Of a DNA stretch of 64,000 bases, positions 1 through 10,079 are shown piece by piece. Position 1 is the stretch's first letter; each line of letters starts with the position of its first letter. The notes below the pieces were generated by a model. That model was not told where the DNA came from and made no database searches. It saw only the letters and a program-made list of their open reading frames with translations. The position numbers were made by a program, and so were the translations under genes. Origin of the DNA: Favolaschia claudopus (lineage: Eukaryota > Basidiomycota > Agaricomycetes > Agaricales > Mycenaceae); contig JAWWNJ010000025.1 of assembly GCA_037176885.1 (NCBI GenBank), positions 2,046,001 to 2,110,000 of the forward strand. The letters run 5' to 3'.

Positions 1-1
1 T

Positions 2-145
2 GTGAAGAGCATCGGCAAAACGGAAATTCTCCTCAAAGGTTCATTCGAACACTGCCAGATGCTTGTGGGCAACAGTTTTGCTTCCAACGCTGTAGCAGTC
101 GGACTCCTGCCAAATTGGCAGTTCGTAGACTCGACCGAGAGCTGA
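2..145 (+). CDS. possible 3' end of an upstream gene
   Basis: One frame is open from the left edge of the window to a TGA at 143-145, about 47 codons, ending NWQFVDSTES. That length without a stop is only weakly unlikely by chance, and I see no domain. The stop lies about 160 bases before the coilin-like start, which would suit a tandem gene. It could equally be chance. Confidence 0.25.
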   Translation: MKSIGKTEILLKGSFEHCQMLVGNSFASNAVAVGLLPNWQFVDSTES

Positions 146-304
146 AGTCAACCTGAAGACGCAGAGCCCGACGTATGGAGTCTGAGTTGTGCAGCAGCTT
201 ACAGCGATAGCAATATTAGGTTAAGGAGGTGAAGTTAGAGGACAAGAAGGGTAGACACAAGCCCAAATACCATCACTGGATCACTCGTCAACCACTCGAC
301 TTTT

Positions 305-1900
305 ATGAGGCTCAAAATTCAGAGCTCGCCGCCGCTGCCTGTGGTCAAAGTCTGGTTCTCCCCAACCGAACAATGCGCGACTGTCGCAAATCTCAAGTCT
401 GTCATCGCCGTCGACGTCTTTGCCTTGAAGCAAAGAAACGCGCCCCCATTGAACCTCAGTCTTGATGGGTTTAGCTTGCTCGATCCTAGTCTCTTGAACG
501 ATGTATTGCGCGACGGAGACCTCGTTGTGGTCAAAATGTCGGACCCCACCCCTGGTGGGCCATTCTTTTCTTTCATTTTTTTCAGTTCCAACCATGACAA
601 GAAATTGGCAGGAAGAGAAAGCGTAGCTCTAGTCCCGTCAAAGGGAAACTTCGCGTCTTACCCCCGCCCACAAGAGTTTCCTCCTCGTCTTCCTCTTCCT
701 CCTCGTCGTCTTCATCGGCGTCCTCCTCCTCATCTTCCTCATCCTCTGATTCTGATTCCGATTCCGAATCTTCTTCACCGCCATCCATTGAACCTCTGAA
801 AAAGCCAACTCTTCTGAGAAGCAATCGTGCTCTGCAGGTGCAGCGTCCCACTGTTCCTCCAGGGAAAGGAAAACCCACCACTAAATCGCGCAACCAGCGC
901 AGAAGACTGAAGAAGCTGCAGGCCGATGCCCTACCTGCCGCCACGCCACTCCCAGATTTTCTTTCAGCCACTAACGCCACACCTGTGTCGACTTCGCAAC
1001 CCGAATCTGAAGAGCAAACTATAGCTCGACAGATACATGGTCCTGCGCCAGATGTCGCGTCTGCTCTAAACAATGCGTTCGGTGGGAATGAACGCGTTGG
1101 GCGGCTGGAACCCGGTACATTATCCCCTGTGTCTGCGACATCGTCGACGCTGCATACACTGCTCTACCCTCCCAGCGAAGCAGAAGAAGCACTGAATGTC
1201 CAAATGCTCTCAATGGTTCCCAAATCAAAGAACAAAAACAAAAGCCGTCGGACCCCTGGGGAAGTTGACCCCAGGAGCAGAAAGATTGTATTTGGGACGC
1301 CGCCCCCGGCGCCTGAACCGCAGACGGAAGCCGACGAGCCCAGAGCCTCGCGTCCGGTGCTCATACCCCCTTCAGCTCTGTCCTCGCATCTGATCCCGAG
1401 CAACATGTTTATAACTTCCATCGACGTTGAGGAAGGTTTGAGCAAGTCAAAGAAAAAGAAGCGTCAAGGAATCAATGCGGACGGTTGGCCCGCCGATAAC
1501 TCTTTACTGGATGTCGCTGTCCTGGATTACGGCGAGGACAACTCAGAGATGGTGGCTGAGGACCAAGGCCCGACACCGGCCGTGGACTTGTCCATGGTTG
1601 ACTTTGACGCTGCACCGCTGGTTAATTCACATACTGAACTCGTTGATGGTTGCATCATTGGTTTCGAGGTATGTGACATCGTCTGGTCGTCCGGTTGATT
1701 ACTTATCGAGACCGCTGTAGGCGCTGCACATGAATCTCAAGACTTTCACTCCCGAGTTCGGCAAGCGCTACGGACGGGTGCTCAGCTGGTCAGAGAGGAC
1801 GATCACATTTCAGCCAATTACTATTGACGGGGAGGAAATGGAACAGGAGGATGAAGTGGAATGGAGCGAAATGCAGGGGAAACTGAAGCTTTTGCGATAA
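305..1900 (+). CDS. coilin-like (p80) Cajal-body protein
   Basis: Proposed exons are 305-537, 612-1668 and 1721-1900, giving 489 aa. The first 80 residues (MRLKIQSSPPLP..., VANLKSVI..., LRDGDLVVVK) match the coilin N-terminal self-association domain. Next comes a long Ser/acidic tract, then a basic block KSRNQRRRLKKL like coilin nuclear-localisation signals. The C-terminus (GCIIGFE, FGKRYGRVLSW, ITFQPI) resembles the coilin atypical Tudor domain. Intron 2 (GTATGT...TGTAG, 52 bases) is clear. Intron 1 is less certain: its donor at 538 was chosen to keep phase into the Ser-rich frame. Coilin scaffolds Cajal bodies, where spliceosomal snRNPs mature. The next gene encodes the snRNP core protein SmB. 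The coilin call rests on domain order and motif resemblance, so ends of exon 1 may shift. Confidence 0.7.
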
Positions 1901-2011
1901 CATTTACTTAGTACTGCACACATTTTTTTTGCATATTTTGCTATATCGAGTCAGTTATGGAGTGTTTGCATCGAAGGGTATTAGCTTTGGTTTTTCCCAA
2001 CTTCATCCACA

Positions 2012-2683
2012 ATGGTAAAATCTCGTTCGTTCCAACAAACGCGTCCTAATGTCTTCCTATAGCCTCCTCCAAAAGCAAAAGGTGGGAAGATGCTCGGTCT
2101 TATCAACTGGCGGCTGAAGATCACAATAAACGACGGGCGCGCACTGGTTGGCCAAATGCTCGCCTTTGACCGGCATATGAACTTGGTATTGGCGGATTGC
2201 GAGGAATTCAGACGTGTCAGACCCAAGAGGAAGCCCGGGGAGGAACCTGCGCCAGAGCAGGAGATGAAGAGGGCGCTTGGTCTCGTCATTCTGCGCGGAG
2301 AAACAGTGGTGAGTTTGAGTGTTGAGGGTCCCCCTCCTGTTGTGGAGGACGACAAAAAGAACGCGGTGCGTTTGATTTTTAGAATCGTTGAAATCATCAC
2401 TCATCTTACTTTGTGCAGCTCCCTGTTGGTCCTGGGCGTGGTATGCCTGCAGGTCGTGGCATGGGCATGATGCCGAGTAAGTCCCGTCTTCCTCTCATCT
2501 TGCGTCAAGTTTTGTTCACGATCTTCTCGTCTTAAAGTGGGTATGCCAGGGATGGGGCGCCCGCCGATGCCATTCCCACCTCCAGGAATGCCAGGTCCCC
2601 CGCCAGGATTCAGACCACCTGGCATGCCGCCTGGTATGCCTTTCCCCCCGCCTCCAGGATTTGGCGGACCACCGCCAGGGTGA
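2012..2683 (+). CDS. smb1: spliceosomal snRNP core protein SmB
   Basis: Exons 2012-2014, 2063-2365, 2419-2476 and 2538-2683 join in phase to give 169 aa. Residues 11-90 carry the Sm fold: MLGLINWRLKITINDGR then FDRHMNLVLADCEEFRR (Sm1), and LGLVILRGETVVSLSVEGPPP (Sm2, broken here as LGLVILRGE and VVSLSVEGPPP). The tail is the Gly/Met/Pro-rich GRGMP and PPGM repeat region typical of SmB/B'. SmB is one of seven Sm proteins forming the ring on U1, U2, U4 and U5 snRNA. The start codon stands alone in a 3-base coding exon, followed by a 48-base intron with a CCTAAT branch point. The upstream coilin-like gene is on the same strand. Confidence 0.95.
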
Positions 2684-3063
2684 TTTCATATCGTGTTGTC
2701 GATATGTGTATATACTGATTCAAAAAACAGGTTCCAGCCTCCGCCGTAGACTGTTTTTCTTACTTTTTGAATCCTGTAACATGTCGATCAATGAAGAATC
2801 TAATCGGCGCGTGTTTTACTACGAGCCTATGTTCGATCTCCAGACCTTTCTTTTGGCCTGAGTTGTACCGGTGTATGGTGTGTCGATTGACTTCGTGCCT
2901 GAAAGGACTTCGGACGAGCCGTACGTCTGTTTTGTGTTGTCCCGAGTTTTCCTGGTTTCCTGCGAGACACGGGATAGATCTTTGATTTTGCTTCACGCGT
3001 TACAGCGCGAGTCTCTTTCCCCAAGCCTTTCCCACTCTCCGTGAATAACCCAACAAGTGCACG
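2684..3063. other. intergenic, no gene seen
   Basis: Downstream flank of the SmB gene. Short open frames occur on both strands, none with domains, good splice sites or a start that extends further. It probably contains the SmB 3' untranslated region. Confidence 0.5.
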
Positions 3064-4296
3064 ATGGTCTTCGATACCGCTGGAAACGTTCCAAGAAGTT
3101 GCCCATCTTACATGAAGCTGTCTATTCATATCTTGCGTCTCAGGCATTCATTGTCGAACGACTTTCAAACACTGGATCTAAAGGTGTGTGTACGCCGTAA
3201 ACTTCTTTGTCCGTAATTTGACGCGCCATAACGATGGAGAAATGCCTTTGTAGGCATGCCCGCCCACGGTTTTCCGTAAGTATCTCGTTGTTTCTTCCCC
3301 GACGGAGCATGATCTGCGCAGCATTCAACGAACCAATTCTACCTAGATCTATTCGTGTCCCTTGTCGAGACAGTATCCCTCTGGAACCCCAGTCGAACTT
3401 CAGCATGTCAAGTTCTCAATCACCGCTCCCGATTGACGCGGTGTGTGCTAGTGTGTGAGGACAACTCTATGGCGTTGCCAACAATTCGAGCTTTCAAAAA
3501 ATTTGACGACTCCGGGACATACATACGCCTCTGAAAAATCAAAACACCGGTGGTCAAAAATCTGGCGGCGTAGTCTACTCGACGCATTCACAGAAGGAAG
3601 AGTCCAGCTGCTATCACCCCAAAAGGAAGATGGTGAATTGTTAAAGGGAAGGTATCACGCTGGGGCCGGGTAACTGAACGTTTTCCAGGATGCCTCTCAG
3701 TATTTGTTTGAATCCCGAGTGGTTCGTGCGTTCGCAAGCGCACTTGCCTGACCGGGAAATGCCGCGCAGGACCCTGCAGCCGCTGGAAAGAAACTCTTGC
3801 GGGAGAATGGCATACATAATTGAATGGGCACGCTGGCAAATTCCGTGTTGGCGCGATATGCGGTGTGTACATAACACATACAAGGCAAATTCCGGGATCG
3901 AGCCTAGTGTATTCCCGCACCGAGTCAGAGACAGAGCGTGGGTTTGGTTAGCCGACGGGAAGATGCAGATGGGGACGGGCGCGCATTGTTATAGGCATTG
4001 TTCTCTTCACGGACGGCGTTACACGATCCTCGATCAGTGTTGTAAGGTGAGTCGAAGGCTGTCGAGCGACCCCGGGCTTGGATTCCGTTTCATTCCCACA
4101 GAAATTAACGCTAAGTATCGACTCGATCCCGTTCCCATGCAATTTGAGGATCGGGGCGCGTGGGCGGGGCGACATGGAGCATCAGAGCAGAACTTTACAA
4201 CAATGGCACATTCAAAGCCAGATAACTCGAATAAAGCGGTACGAAGATCCGCTTTTTTTTGAGTTCGACAAATGGGAGCTCAGGCCAAAAAGCTAG
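3064..4296 (+). CDS. doubtful multi-exon hypothetical gene
   Basis: A seven-exon chain can be drawn with GT-AG ends and consistent phase: 3064-3183, 3254-3275, 3322-3440, 3491-3651, 3689-3862, 3935-4046 and 4102-4296, about 300 aa ending WELRPKS. Splice sites such as GTAAGT at 3276 and the TAACTGAAC branch before 3689 look real. The product matches no family I know. It is rich in Arg, Trp and Cys, which is also what a wrong frame looks like. One intron would be only 37 bases and one exon only 22. I chose sites to keep phase, so phase agreement is weak evidence. It may be a decayed or non-coding stretch. Confidence 0.3.
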
Positions 4297-5301
4297 ACTA
4301 AATTTGTGACATCCGAGAGGAAGGACACCGGTCGCTGCGACGCCACTGTTGATGTGAAGGCGGACCCGCCTTGATGGGGGCGCAGGCACGACAGGTGAAT
4401 AACTACGAATCAGTAGCCCAGTATATGGGTGCTCACACGCCTCGAGAAGCCATTACGAGGATTTGCCTCCGTCCGCCTGGGTCGTAGTCGATTAATTGCG
4501 GACTCGCATCGCGAATCAGGGTGTGGCGTTGCGCTAGAAGAGAATGGCAGGACAATGCAGATTCGACGAATATGTTGCGGACGGCAACAGATGCAGTGGG
4601 TACGAGAGCATCGAACCAAGTATACATGCACTCCACATCGATCTCTCACTAACGCCAGCCACAGAAGATTCGGAATGCTTTTTTTTGTGGGGCCTAAAAC
4701 AAGTTAGCGCAGGTCAAGTCCGTCCGTTTCGGGGGCGCATCGTCGCGGTCGCAGCGCCGCATCATCTGTGATGGGTTCCTTGACGTCGGGTGAACGGGAC
4801 TCGCCGAATATTTGCGCTGGTACAGCGACTGAAGAACAATGGGACTGTTGAAGAACCCAGCTCAAACGCGATTTGCTGACTGAATCGGGCAAACCCCGGC
4901 CAGGCACTTGGAGGCGTGTCAGTTGACTTGTTATCTCTGGTATGCTTCTTTTGTGCTTCCTTCACAGATCCCACCAAAGTCCGTGCCAATGACAGAGGGC
5001 CTTCGCGAGGCTAATTGTGGAGGGAGAGATAGGGATGCGCGGAATACATGCGACGTACATTGCAATTGTACTGTACAGACAATAAAGTACATGGGCTGCG
5101 TCTAGGTGTGTGCGGGGAAAGCGAATGAATGGGGGGTGTTTTGAGATGCGAGAAAGTGCGATATGCGGGTAAAATGCAAGAGTCAGTCCGACGTGCATAT
5201 AAACAAGTGAGTGAACGATAGATAGTGTGCTCATCCGGCGAGGGCGTTTTGGGGTCGTGAGGCGTCTAAGGTGCCTCTAAATCCAACGTGACAGAGAAAA
5301 C
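4297..5301. other. intergenic, no gene supported
   Basis: About 1 kb with only short overlapping open frames on both strands. The right end must include the 3' untranslated region of the minus-strand gene that stops at 5302. Confidence 0.5.
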
Positions 5302-5934
5302 TCATGCGCGTGAGGGCTTGCGACCGCGAGGGGGCAAGGATGGCCTGGGTGATGGCGGAGGTGGGGAAGTGGTGTCAGAAAGCCACCAAACGGCGGAAAC
5401 GTCGCCGTCTGACGAAGGCTCGGAGGGCAGCAACTGTGCTTTTGCGAAAGCGGCAGACACATTGGCTGTGGTAAGACGGGGGAGGTGTGGTTTTGTTGGC
5501 GCCCAAGAGCGCACGAAACTGGCGAGGGAGGAGGCGGGGGTAAAACTGGCGACGAGGGACTCAGTCGCAGTGGGGGATGAGGGGGCAGGGCGCGGGGGAG
5601 ATGGACGCGCATTCTTGTGATTGAAGGACATGATGGAAATGGTGGAATCGGAAGTTATGCACGCGGTGGGATATTGGCGCGACAGGATGCGTTTGGAAGG
5701 AGAAATGTATGTTGGTGGACGGCGCGAGGGTGTAGGGTCAACGGCGCGAGCCCACAACGAGACTCTGTGGTAGGAAGTATAGGACATGTCAGACTGGTCC
5801 CAGTCGTCGTCCGAGTCGTCGACAACGGCAGCCTGGCAGTCGGGGCAGTAGGCGTCCATGGCATCGTCGAGGACGCGCCCGCAGTCGACGCATTCAAAGT
5901 GGGCCCATTGGGGGGACGACTGCGAGGAGCTCAT
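5302..5934 (-). CDS. conserved-looking hypothetical protein with two CxxC pairs
   Basis: Single-exon open frame of 210 aa if translation starts at the ATG at 5934 (MSSSQSSPQW). An in-frame upstream Met at 6030 would add 32 residues, but the Ser-rich start reads more naturally. Near the N-terminus FECVDCGRVL and YCPDCQ form two CxxC pairs 15-20 residues apart, a small zinc-ribbon-like unit, followed by an acidic DDSDDDWD stretch. The rest is Ser/Pro/Thr-rich and probably disordered, ending PPRGRKPSRA. No enzyme motif is visible. The zinc-binding idea is inference from spacing. Confidence 0.6.
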   Translation of the reverse strand: MSSSQSSPQWAHFECVDCGRVLDDAMDAYCPDCQAAVVDDSDDDWDQSDMSYTSYHRVSLWARAVDPTPSRRPPTYISPSKRILSRQYPTACITSDSTISIMSFNHKNARPSPPRPAPSSPTATESLVASFTPASSLASFVRSWAPTKPHLPRLTTANVSAAFAKAQLLPSEPSSDGDVSAVWWLSDTTSPPPPSPRPSLPPRGRKPSRA

Positions 5935-6269
5935 CGTTGGGGGAAAGAAAATTCCTGGTACCGGTAGGATACCAGGTCTACTTTCCGTAAATACGCCTCT
6001 CAGATCACCTACCAGATCATGGATTACCAATCCCGTAGATGTCCGGAATCAATAAGCGTACACTGAGGATTACAAATGTTTACAAAACCTCTCTTTTTAG
6101 GTTCTGCCCATACTCTTCGGAGAAAGACCAGTACATACTAAATTCACCGCAACCGCTGACCGCACTTCACTAGCTTCACTCCTTACTTGACTGGAGGGGT
6201 ATGTTTGGTTTGTGTTCTGAGTAAAAGATGTCATTCAGTAGATTTCAAAAAATCGACGCTACAATATGA

Positions 6270-6352
6270 AGTGGACGTGTGGGAGTCGAACCCACAGCAG
6301 TCTGTGCAACCACCCGAAAACCCACAGCTTGTTACTGCTTCCCTAAGCGTCC
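6270..6352 (-). other. tRNA-like element, probably a tRNA relic
   Basis: On the minus strand the right-hand part reads GTGGGTTCGACTCCCAC, a T-arm with a perfect Pol III B-box core (GGTTCGACTCC). A 5' GCGGACG can pair with a 3' CGTCCAC at 6 of 7 positions, like an acceptor stem. Between them lies a long hairpin (AGCAGT with ACTGCT, CTGTG with CACAG). There is no normal D arm and no anticodon loop with U33 in place. I therefore read it as a tRNA relic or SINE-like head rather than a working tRNA. Confidence 0.35.
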
Positions 6353-6383
6353 GCACAAACAATATTTGTTTTTAAATCACAAG

Positions 6384-6483
6384 GTTCGGAAAATCGAGCG
6401 GCTAACGTCCGAGGTTAATTCGGTCAAGGCTGACCTGCAAGCTCTTCGCACTGAGCGTCAGAATGTCCTCTTCGACACCTGCA
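6384..6483 (+). pseudogene. isolated coiled-coil exon fragment
   Basis: A 100-base segment bounded by CACAAG and GTAAGT encodes about 33 residues with heptad character (RKIERLTSEVNSVKADLQAL). It looks like one exon of a coiled-coil protein. I could not find a partner exon in phase on either side, so it is probably a gene fragment, perhaps carried in by an element. No function can be named. Confidence 0.3.
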
Positions 6484-7124
6484 GTAAGTCCGAAAACGAG
6501 GTGGGGGTGGGAGTACTGGCACTCTGGGGAGAAGTCACAGCCGGAACAGCCGCACCAGCGCTGCCAACGTTGATTCTCGCGCATTTTTCTTTATGGTGCT
6601 GCTGCCGCTGCTGCTTGGCAAGCAGGGCCTCAATATTCTGCCACCAATCCGACTCCTTCGCGATCGGGGGCGACCGACAGTTGTATATTGAGTTTTCATG
6701 TATTTATTCCGATGTATGCCCAATATCTACAGAAGGAAGACAAATCACGATCCACGACTGTCCTACCCGCTCCGCATCGCATAAAAGTAGAGTGTTCACG
6801 CTCACGATAACTCAATCCCGTCGTTCCCAAAACGGTTTCCAAAACTTATTGTTTTGGGTCGTTCGGAACCCAGCTGCAGCTCGGCTACAGCTGAGCTATA
6901 CCGCCCAGCTGTAGCTAGTTTATTTGACTTGAATCAATTTATTATAACACAATTAGAAAATCATAACATTCAAAGTTGTATGCGCCAAGTAGTATACGTA
7001 CGTAGTCTGAACGAACTAGCTACAAAGGAGTAAGGATGTAAGTAGAGGCTAAAGTAATTACAGGGAAATCTAGCAGCCAAGAAGGAAAGTAAAGTGAGCG
7101 TTGCATTAGGCGTAGTGGGCTCGC

Positions 7125-7719
7125 TCACGACTTGTAAATGATTTCGTACGCGTCGCGTATCTCCGGCGAAAGAGACGAAGAGCTCGGGGGAAGCCAGGTC
7201 TTAGAGGCTTTGACCCCAAGAGACGTAAGACCTCCTGTCATAAGCTGGTCCCAGTGCCCCAATCCCGGAAATCGATGGAATTTGCGGTGGACAGTGCCGC
7301 ATTCACACATGAAGGGGACGCGCGGTAAATTGGAATGTTCCAACACATAGTGAAGGTAGGCTTCTGTATTAGCATTAGCGAAGAAACGACAAGGAAGATA
7401 GAACATCGTACCGTCGAAGATGCGTCGATCCACCTGATAATAACCCATCCAAAGTAAAGTGAGACGACCACTTTGTGTGCATGGCTCGTAGGTTTTCAAG
7501 TGGCGTGATAAATCTTTCGTGTACCCTAGCTTCATGGTGGTCGCGGCTAACAAACGTTCTGGGCTTTTAAAGTGACGGTCCGAGTTTTTGAATTGGACGA
7601 TATCGGCTCGTTTGACGAGTGCTACATTGAAAATGGAGCCTGGGCCGTCGTTGTAGTGATTTGGCGTTCGAATGCCATTGAAGTTCGCCTCAAGCGTTTG
7701 AAAGGTTGAAACGGTGCGC
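7125..7719 (-). CDS. GIY-YIG / T5orf172-like protein, probably a relic
   Basis: The frame is open from an acceptor-like CCCCAG at 7722-7720 down to the stop at 7125, about 197 residues. Motifs in order are MKLGYTKDLSRHLKTYEPC, then AYLHYVLEH, then CECGTVHRKFHRF. These match the GIY-YIG-type T5orf172 (Mug113-like) domain common in mushrooms: GYT-D-R-L-Y, a central His, and a Cys-rich CxCG-HRE end. The usual acidic HRE/HREW residue is Lys here (HRK), and no upstream exon with a start was found. The family is often called DNA-binding or nuclease-like. This copy may be inactive or a fragment. Confidence 0.5.
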
Positions 7720-9243
7720 CTGGGGTGAGGTCAGAACGCTGGAAAGACCCGATAGCTAGGCGTACGCAGCGGGGATACGCGGGGCAATCCCGAGAAAAGC
7801 AGCGGAGAACGATTGTAGCATGCGGAATTGCGTTGATGTAAAGCTTCGTAATATCAGAAAGATGTAGAGGTTTTATGATAAGCCTGGGTACCTACCAGAG
7901 CAACGCGAGGAAGCAGAACAAAGGCCACAAGAGTAGAGGGAGAGAAGAAAGAGAAAGGAGAGAAGATGTGCTGATGGGGGTAAGCAAAGCCAAACTGTTC
8001 TCACTACTGAGCCACTCAACAAGAAGTGCCGACAAGACTCCCTCAAAACGACCGACATGTCAACGCGCTAGGACCCAGTACTCTGACAACCACGGGCAGC
8101 CAAGGACACGTCCGATCTTCGCGACGGCGTTGTTGGCGCTTCTTTCGAATTCGACCGCCGGGCGCCCGAACAGCGACGACATCTCCCAAACAAAGCTCCG
8201 CACGCCACCCTGCATTATCGCATTCGTATGGTACGCCCCAACTATTCTGTCAACTCCGTACCTAATGACTAACTTAATCCAGTCTCAAACGCGCGCAGCA
8301 ATCGAGCACCTGCATGGCCGGATGGAGCGGGGATGGAACCACCCCGGAAGCAGGATTTCAATGCGACTTGGGGATATGAGCGAGTAGAGCGAGTTGAAGG
8401 TGCGCCGATGCGTCTTCTCCATATCCCCTTTGATCCTCGTTCTGTCTTGTAGCGCAACGAGCGCTTCGTACGCAACGGAGCGAGCATATCGCTATCTTCT
8501 CGACCACCAACGTCCCGTGTGAGTCCTCGACACCGTGCACGGTCTGGTTTCTGCAATTGTCTCCGTACCGCACTGCACCGCCCCGTCAGTATCCCACCAG
8601 CAGGGCCCACGCGTGTCGCTGACTACCCGCCTGCGCCGATCGTGCTCACACGTTTACGCCGAGTTGCGGGGTGTAGAGGGGAAGAGGCGGGGCGGGCGGG
8701 AGAAGGATAAGCGGGGCTCCGAGCCGAGGGTTGATGCACGGGCTGCGTGGATGGGACGGACGTTCTAAGGGGATGTGGGTGCGAATGTGATGATCCCGCG
8801 CCTCCAGCTCGTGCGTCTGTGGAACGCAAAATGTAGCGGTGAGCATTCCCCCTCCGTGTTTCTGCCTAACTCTATGTCTGACGACTGACTGTACTGGCAA
8901 GAATGACTTGCTCATTGTGAGAGCCCCAACTTCGTACGCTCTCTAAACAGAAGCCGGTGTACGCACGCCCTCCTCCCTCTTCCCCTACTCTCCTTCTAAC
9001 CTGATTCGTTTCTAGATGGGCATAGTCTTCGTCATCGGCGTCGGCGTCTGGTCTTGCTTTTGCACGCAAACACGTCTCGTCCCGGAAACAATCTTGCGTC
9101 TTTCTCGGGGCCGCCGCGTCTACCTCGACCGCCTCTGGCTCCGCTCGGCTTGGCAATATGAAGGCGGTGGATTGGGCAGGATGGGATGGAAAGGGATAGG
9201 ATAGGTAGAATGGGGGTCATGGCGCATTGAGGTCAGATCGAGC
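7720..9243. other. stretch without a supported gene
   Basis: Short frames only. A minus-strand frame at 8872-9156 (starting MPSRAEPEAVEV) has fairly GC-rich third positions. It could be a first exon divergent from the + strand gene at 9244, but I found no second exon. Confidence 0.35.
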
Positions 9244-9794
9244 ATGCGGCCAGCTCAGGCCACCCTACTCAGCCTTCACGGCAGAAAGCTCAACTCGCGC
9301 CGGCACGACGCCGCTGCTTTCGAGGTCCCGCGCGCCGCCATCCCGCTCAAGTCAACGAGCGTCAACAAGTCCGCTCTCGACCTCGCCTTCCAACCTCGCA
9401 TCCACGGCGCTCTTCCCCGCGACCAGCAGCGGCATTACTTCGCGCCCCAGCCGCACGGTATCACGCTCCCCGCCGTCCCGTCCCAAGCCCAAATGCGACT
9501 GCTCCTCGGTGCATTTCTCTTCCTCTTCTCATCTCGGTTTTCACGCCACCCGAAGAGTCCTGGCAATATAGGACTCTGCGCCATTTCCCTGGTCTGCTGC
9601 TTCTCTGAGCCCTTTCTTGAGAATCAACAATGGCGGCATCTGTACACGCTTCTACTACCAAAAACTCGATCCCCCCGTCTTTCGTATTCCAAGAACCCTC
9701 CCGCCTCCTAGTCAGTTCCCCCGCACCCGCACAGACCCTCACTTGCTTCCTTGTTGGCTTCAATGGCATTTCGCAGCACACGGTTATACCGTGA
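9244..9794 (+). CDS. unknown protein with strongly GC-rich third positions
   Basis: Two exons, 9244-9508 and 9622-9794, join in phase to a 145-aa product (MRPAQATLLSLHGRK...HTVIP). The first exon has codons ending almost only in C or G, clearly stronger than its surroundings, which supports real coding. The ALPRDQQRHYF and HGITLPAVPSQAQ stretches are not from a family I recognise. The intron (113 bases, GTGCAT...TTGAG) is long for this genome and the acceptor is weak, so the 3' exon is less certain. Basic, hydrophobic-rich N-terminus could suit an organelle protein, but that is speculation. Confidence 0.4.
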
Positions 9795-10079
9795 TATAAC
9801 AGCCTCAGCCTGCTTAATCGCTGCCGCTCATCTGTCTTCAGACCTTTAGTTCTGCAACAGCTGCTCTTGTAGACCGATCTGGGCGTCGAGACGCGTGTGG
9901 ACAGGGTTTCAAAGCACAGCTGCGGGTCAAGGGCAAACTCCGTCATCGAGGACTCCAGAGGGCGAGGCACAAGATGGCAAGGCGGTCAAGTGGATTGGTC
10001 CAGCGATTGGTCCAGCCTGAAGGCGCCCGCGGTGTGTTTTTCATCTCATTTTTGAAAAGATCCAAATCACTGTGTAACG

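Larger units (their letters stand above)
5935..7124. other. gene-poor stretch with a tRNA-like stem and one exon-like fragment
   Basis: Apart from the two small items listed separately (6270-6352 and 6384-6483), I see no gene. The left part is the likely promoter of the minus-strand gene starting at 5934. The right part is AT-rich and ends 7124, just past the stop of the GIY-YIG-like frame. Confidence 0.4.

Noticed and set aside
3690..3860. A frame reading DASQYLFESRVVRAFASALA, then AAAGKKLLRENG and MGTLANSVLARYA, interrupted by two TGA
   Set aside because: Considered TGA read-through or mitochondrial code. Base composition is nuclear, and an uninterrupted alternative frame exists, so no recoding is claimed.
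6270..6352. Possible selenocysteine-type tRNA because acceptor plus T stem can total 13 pairs
   Set aside because: No UCA anticodon or six-pair D stem, and selenocysteine machinery is not known in Basidiomycota.
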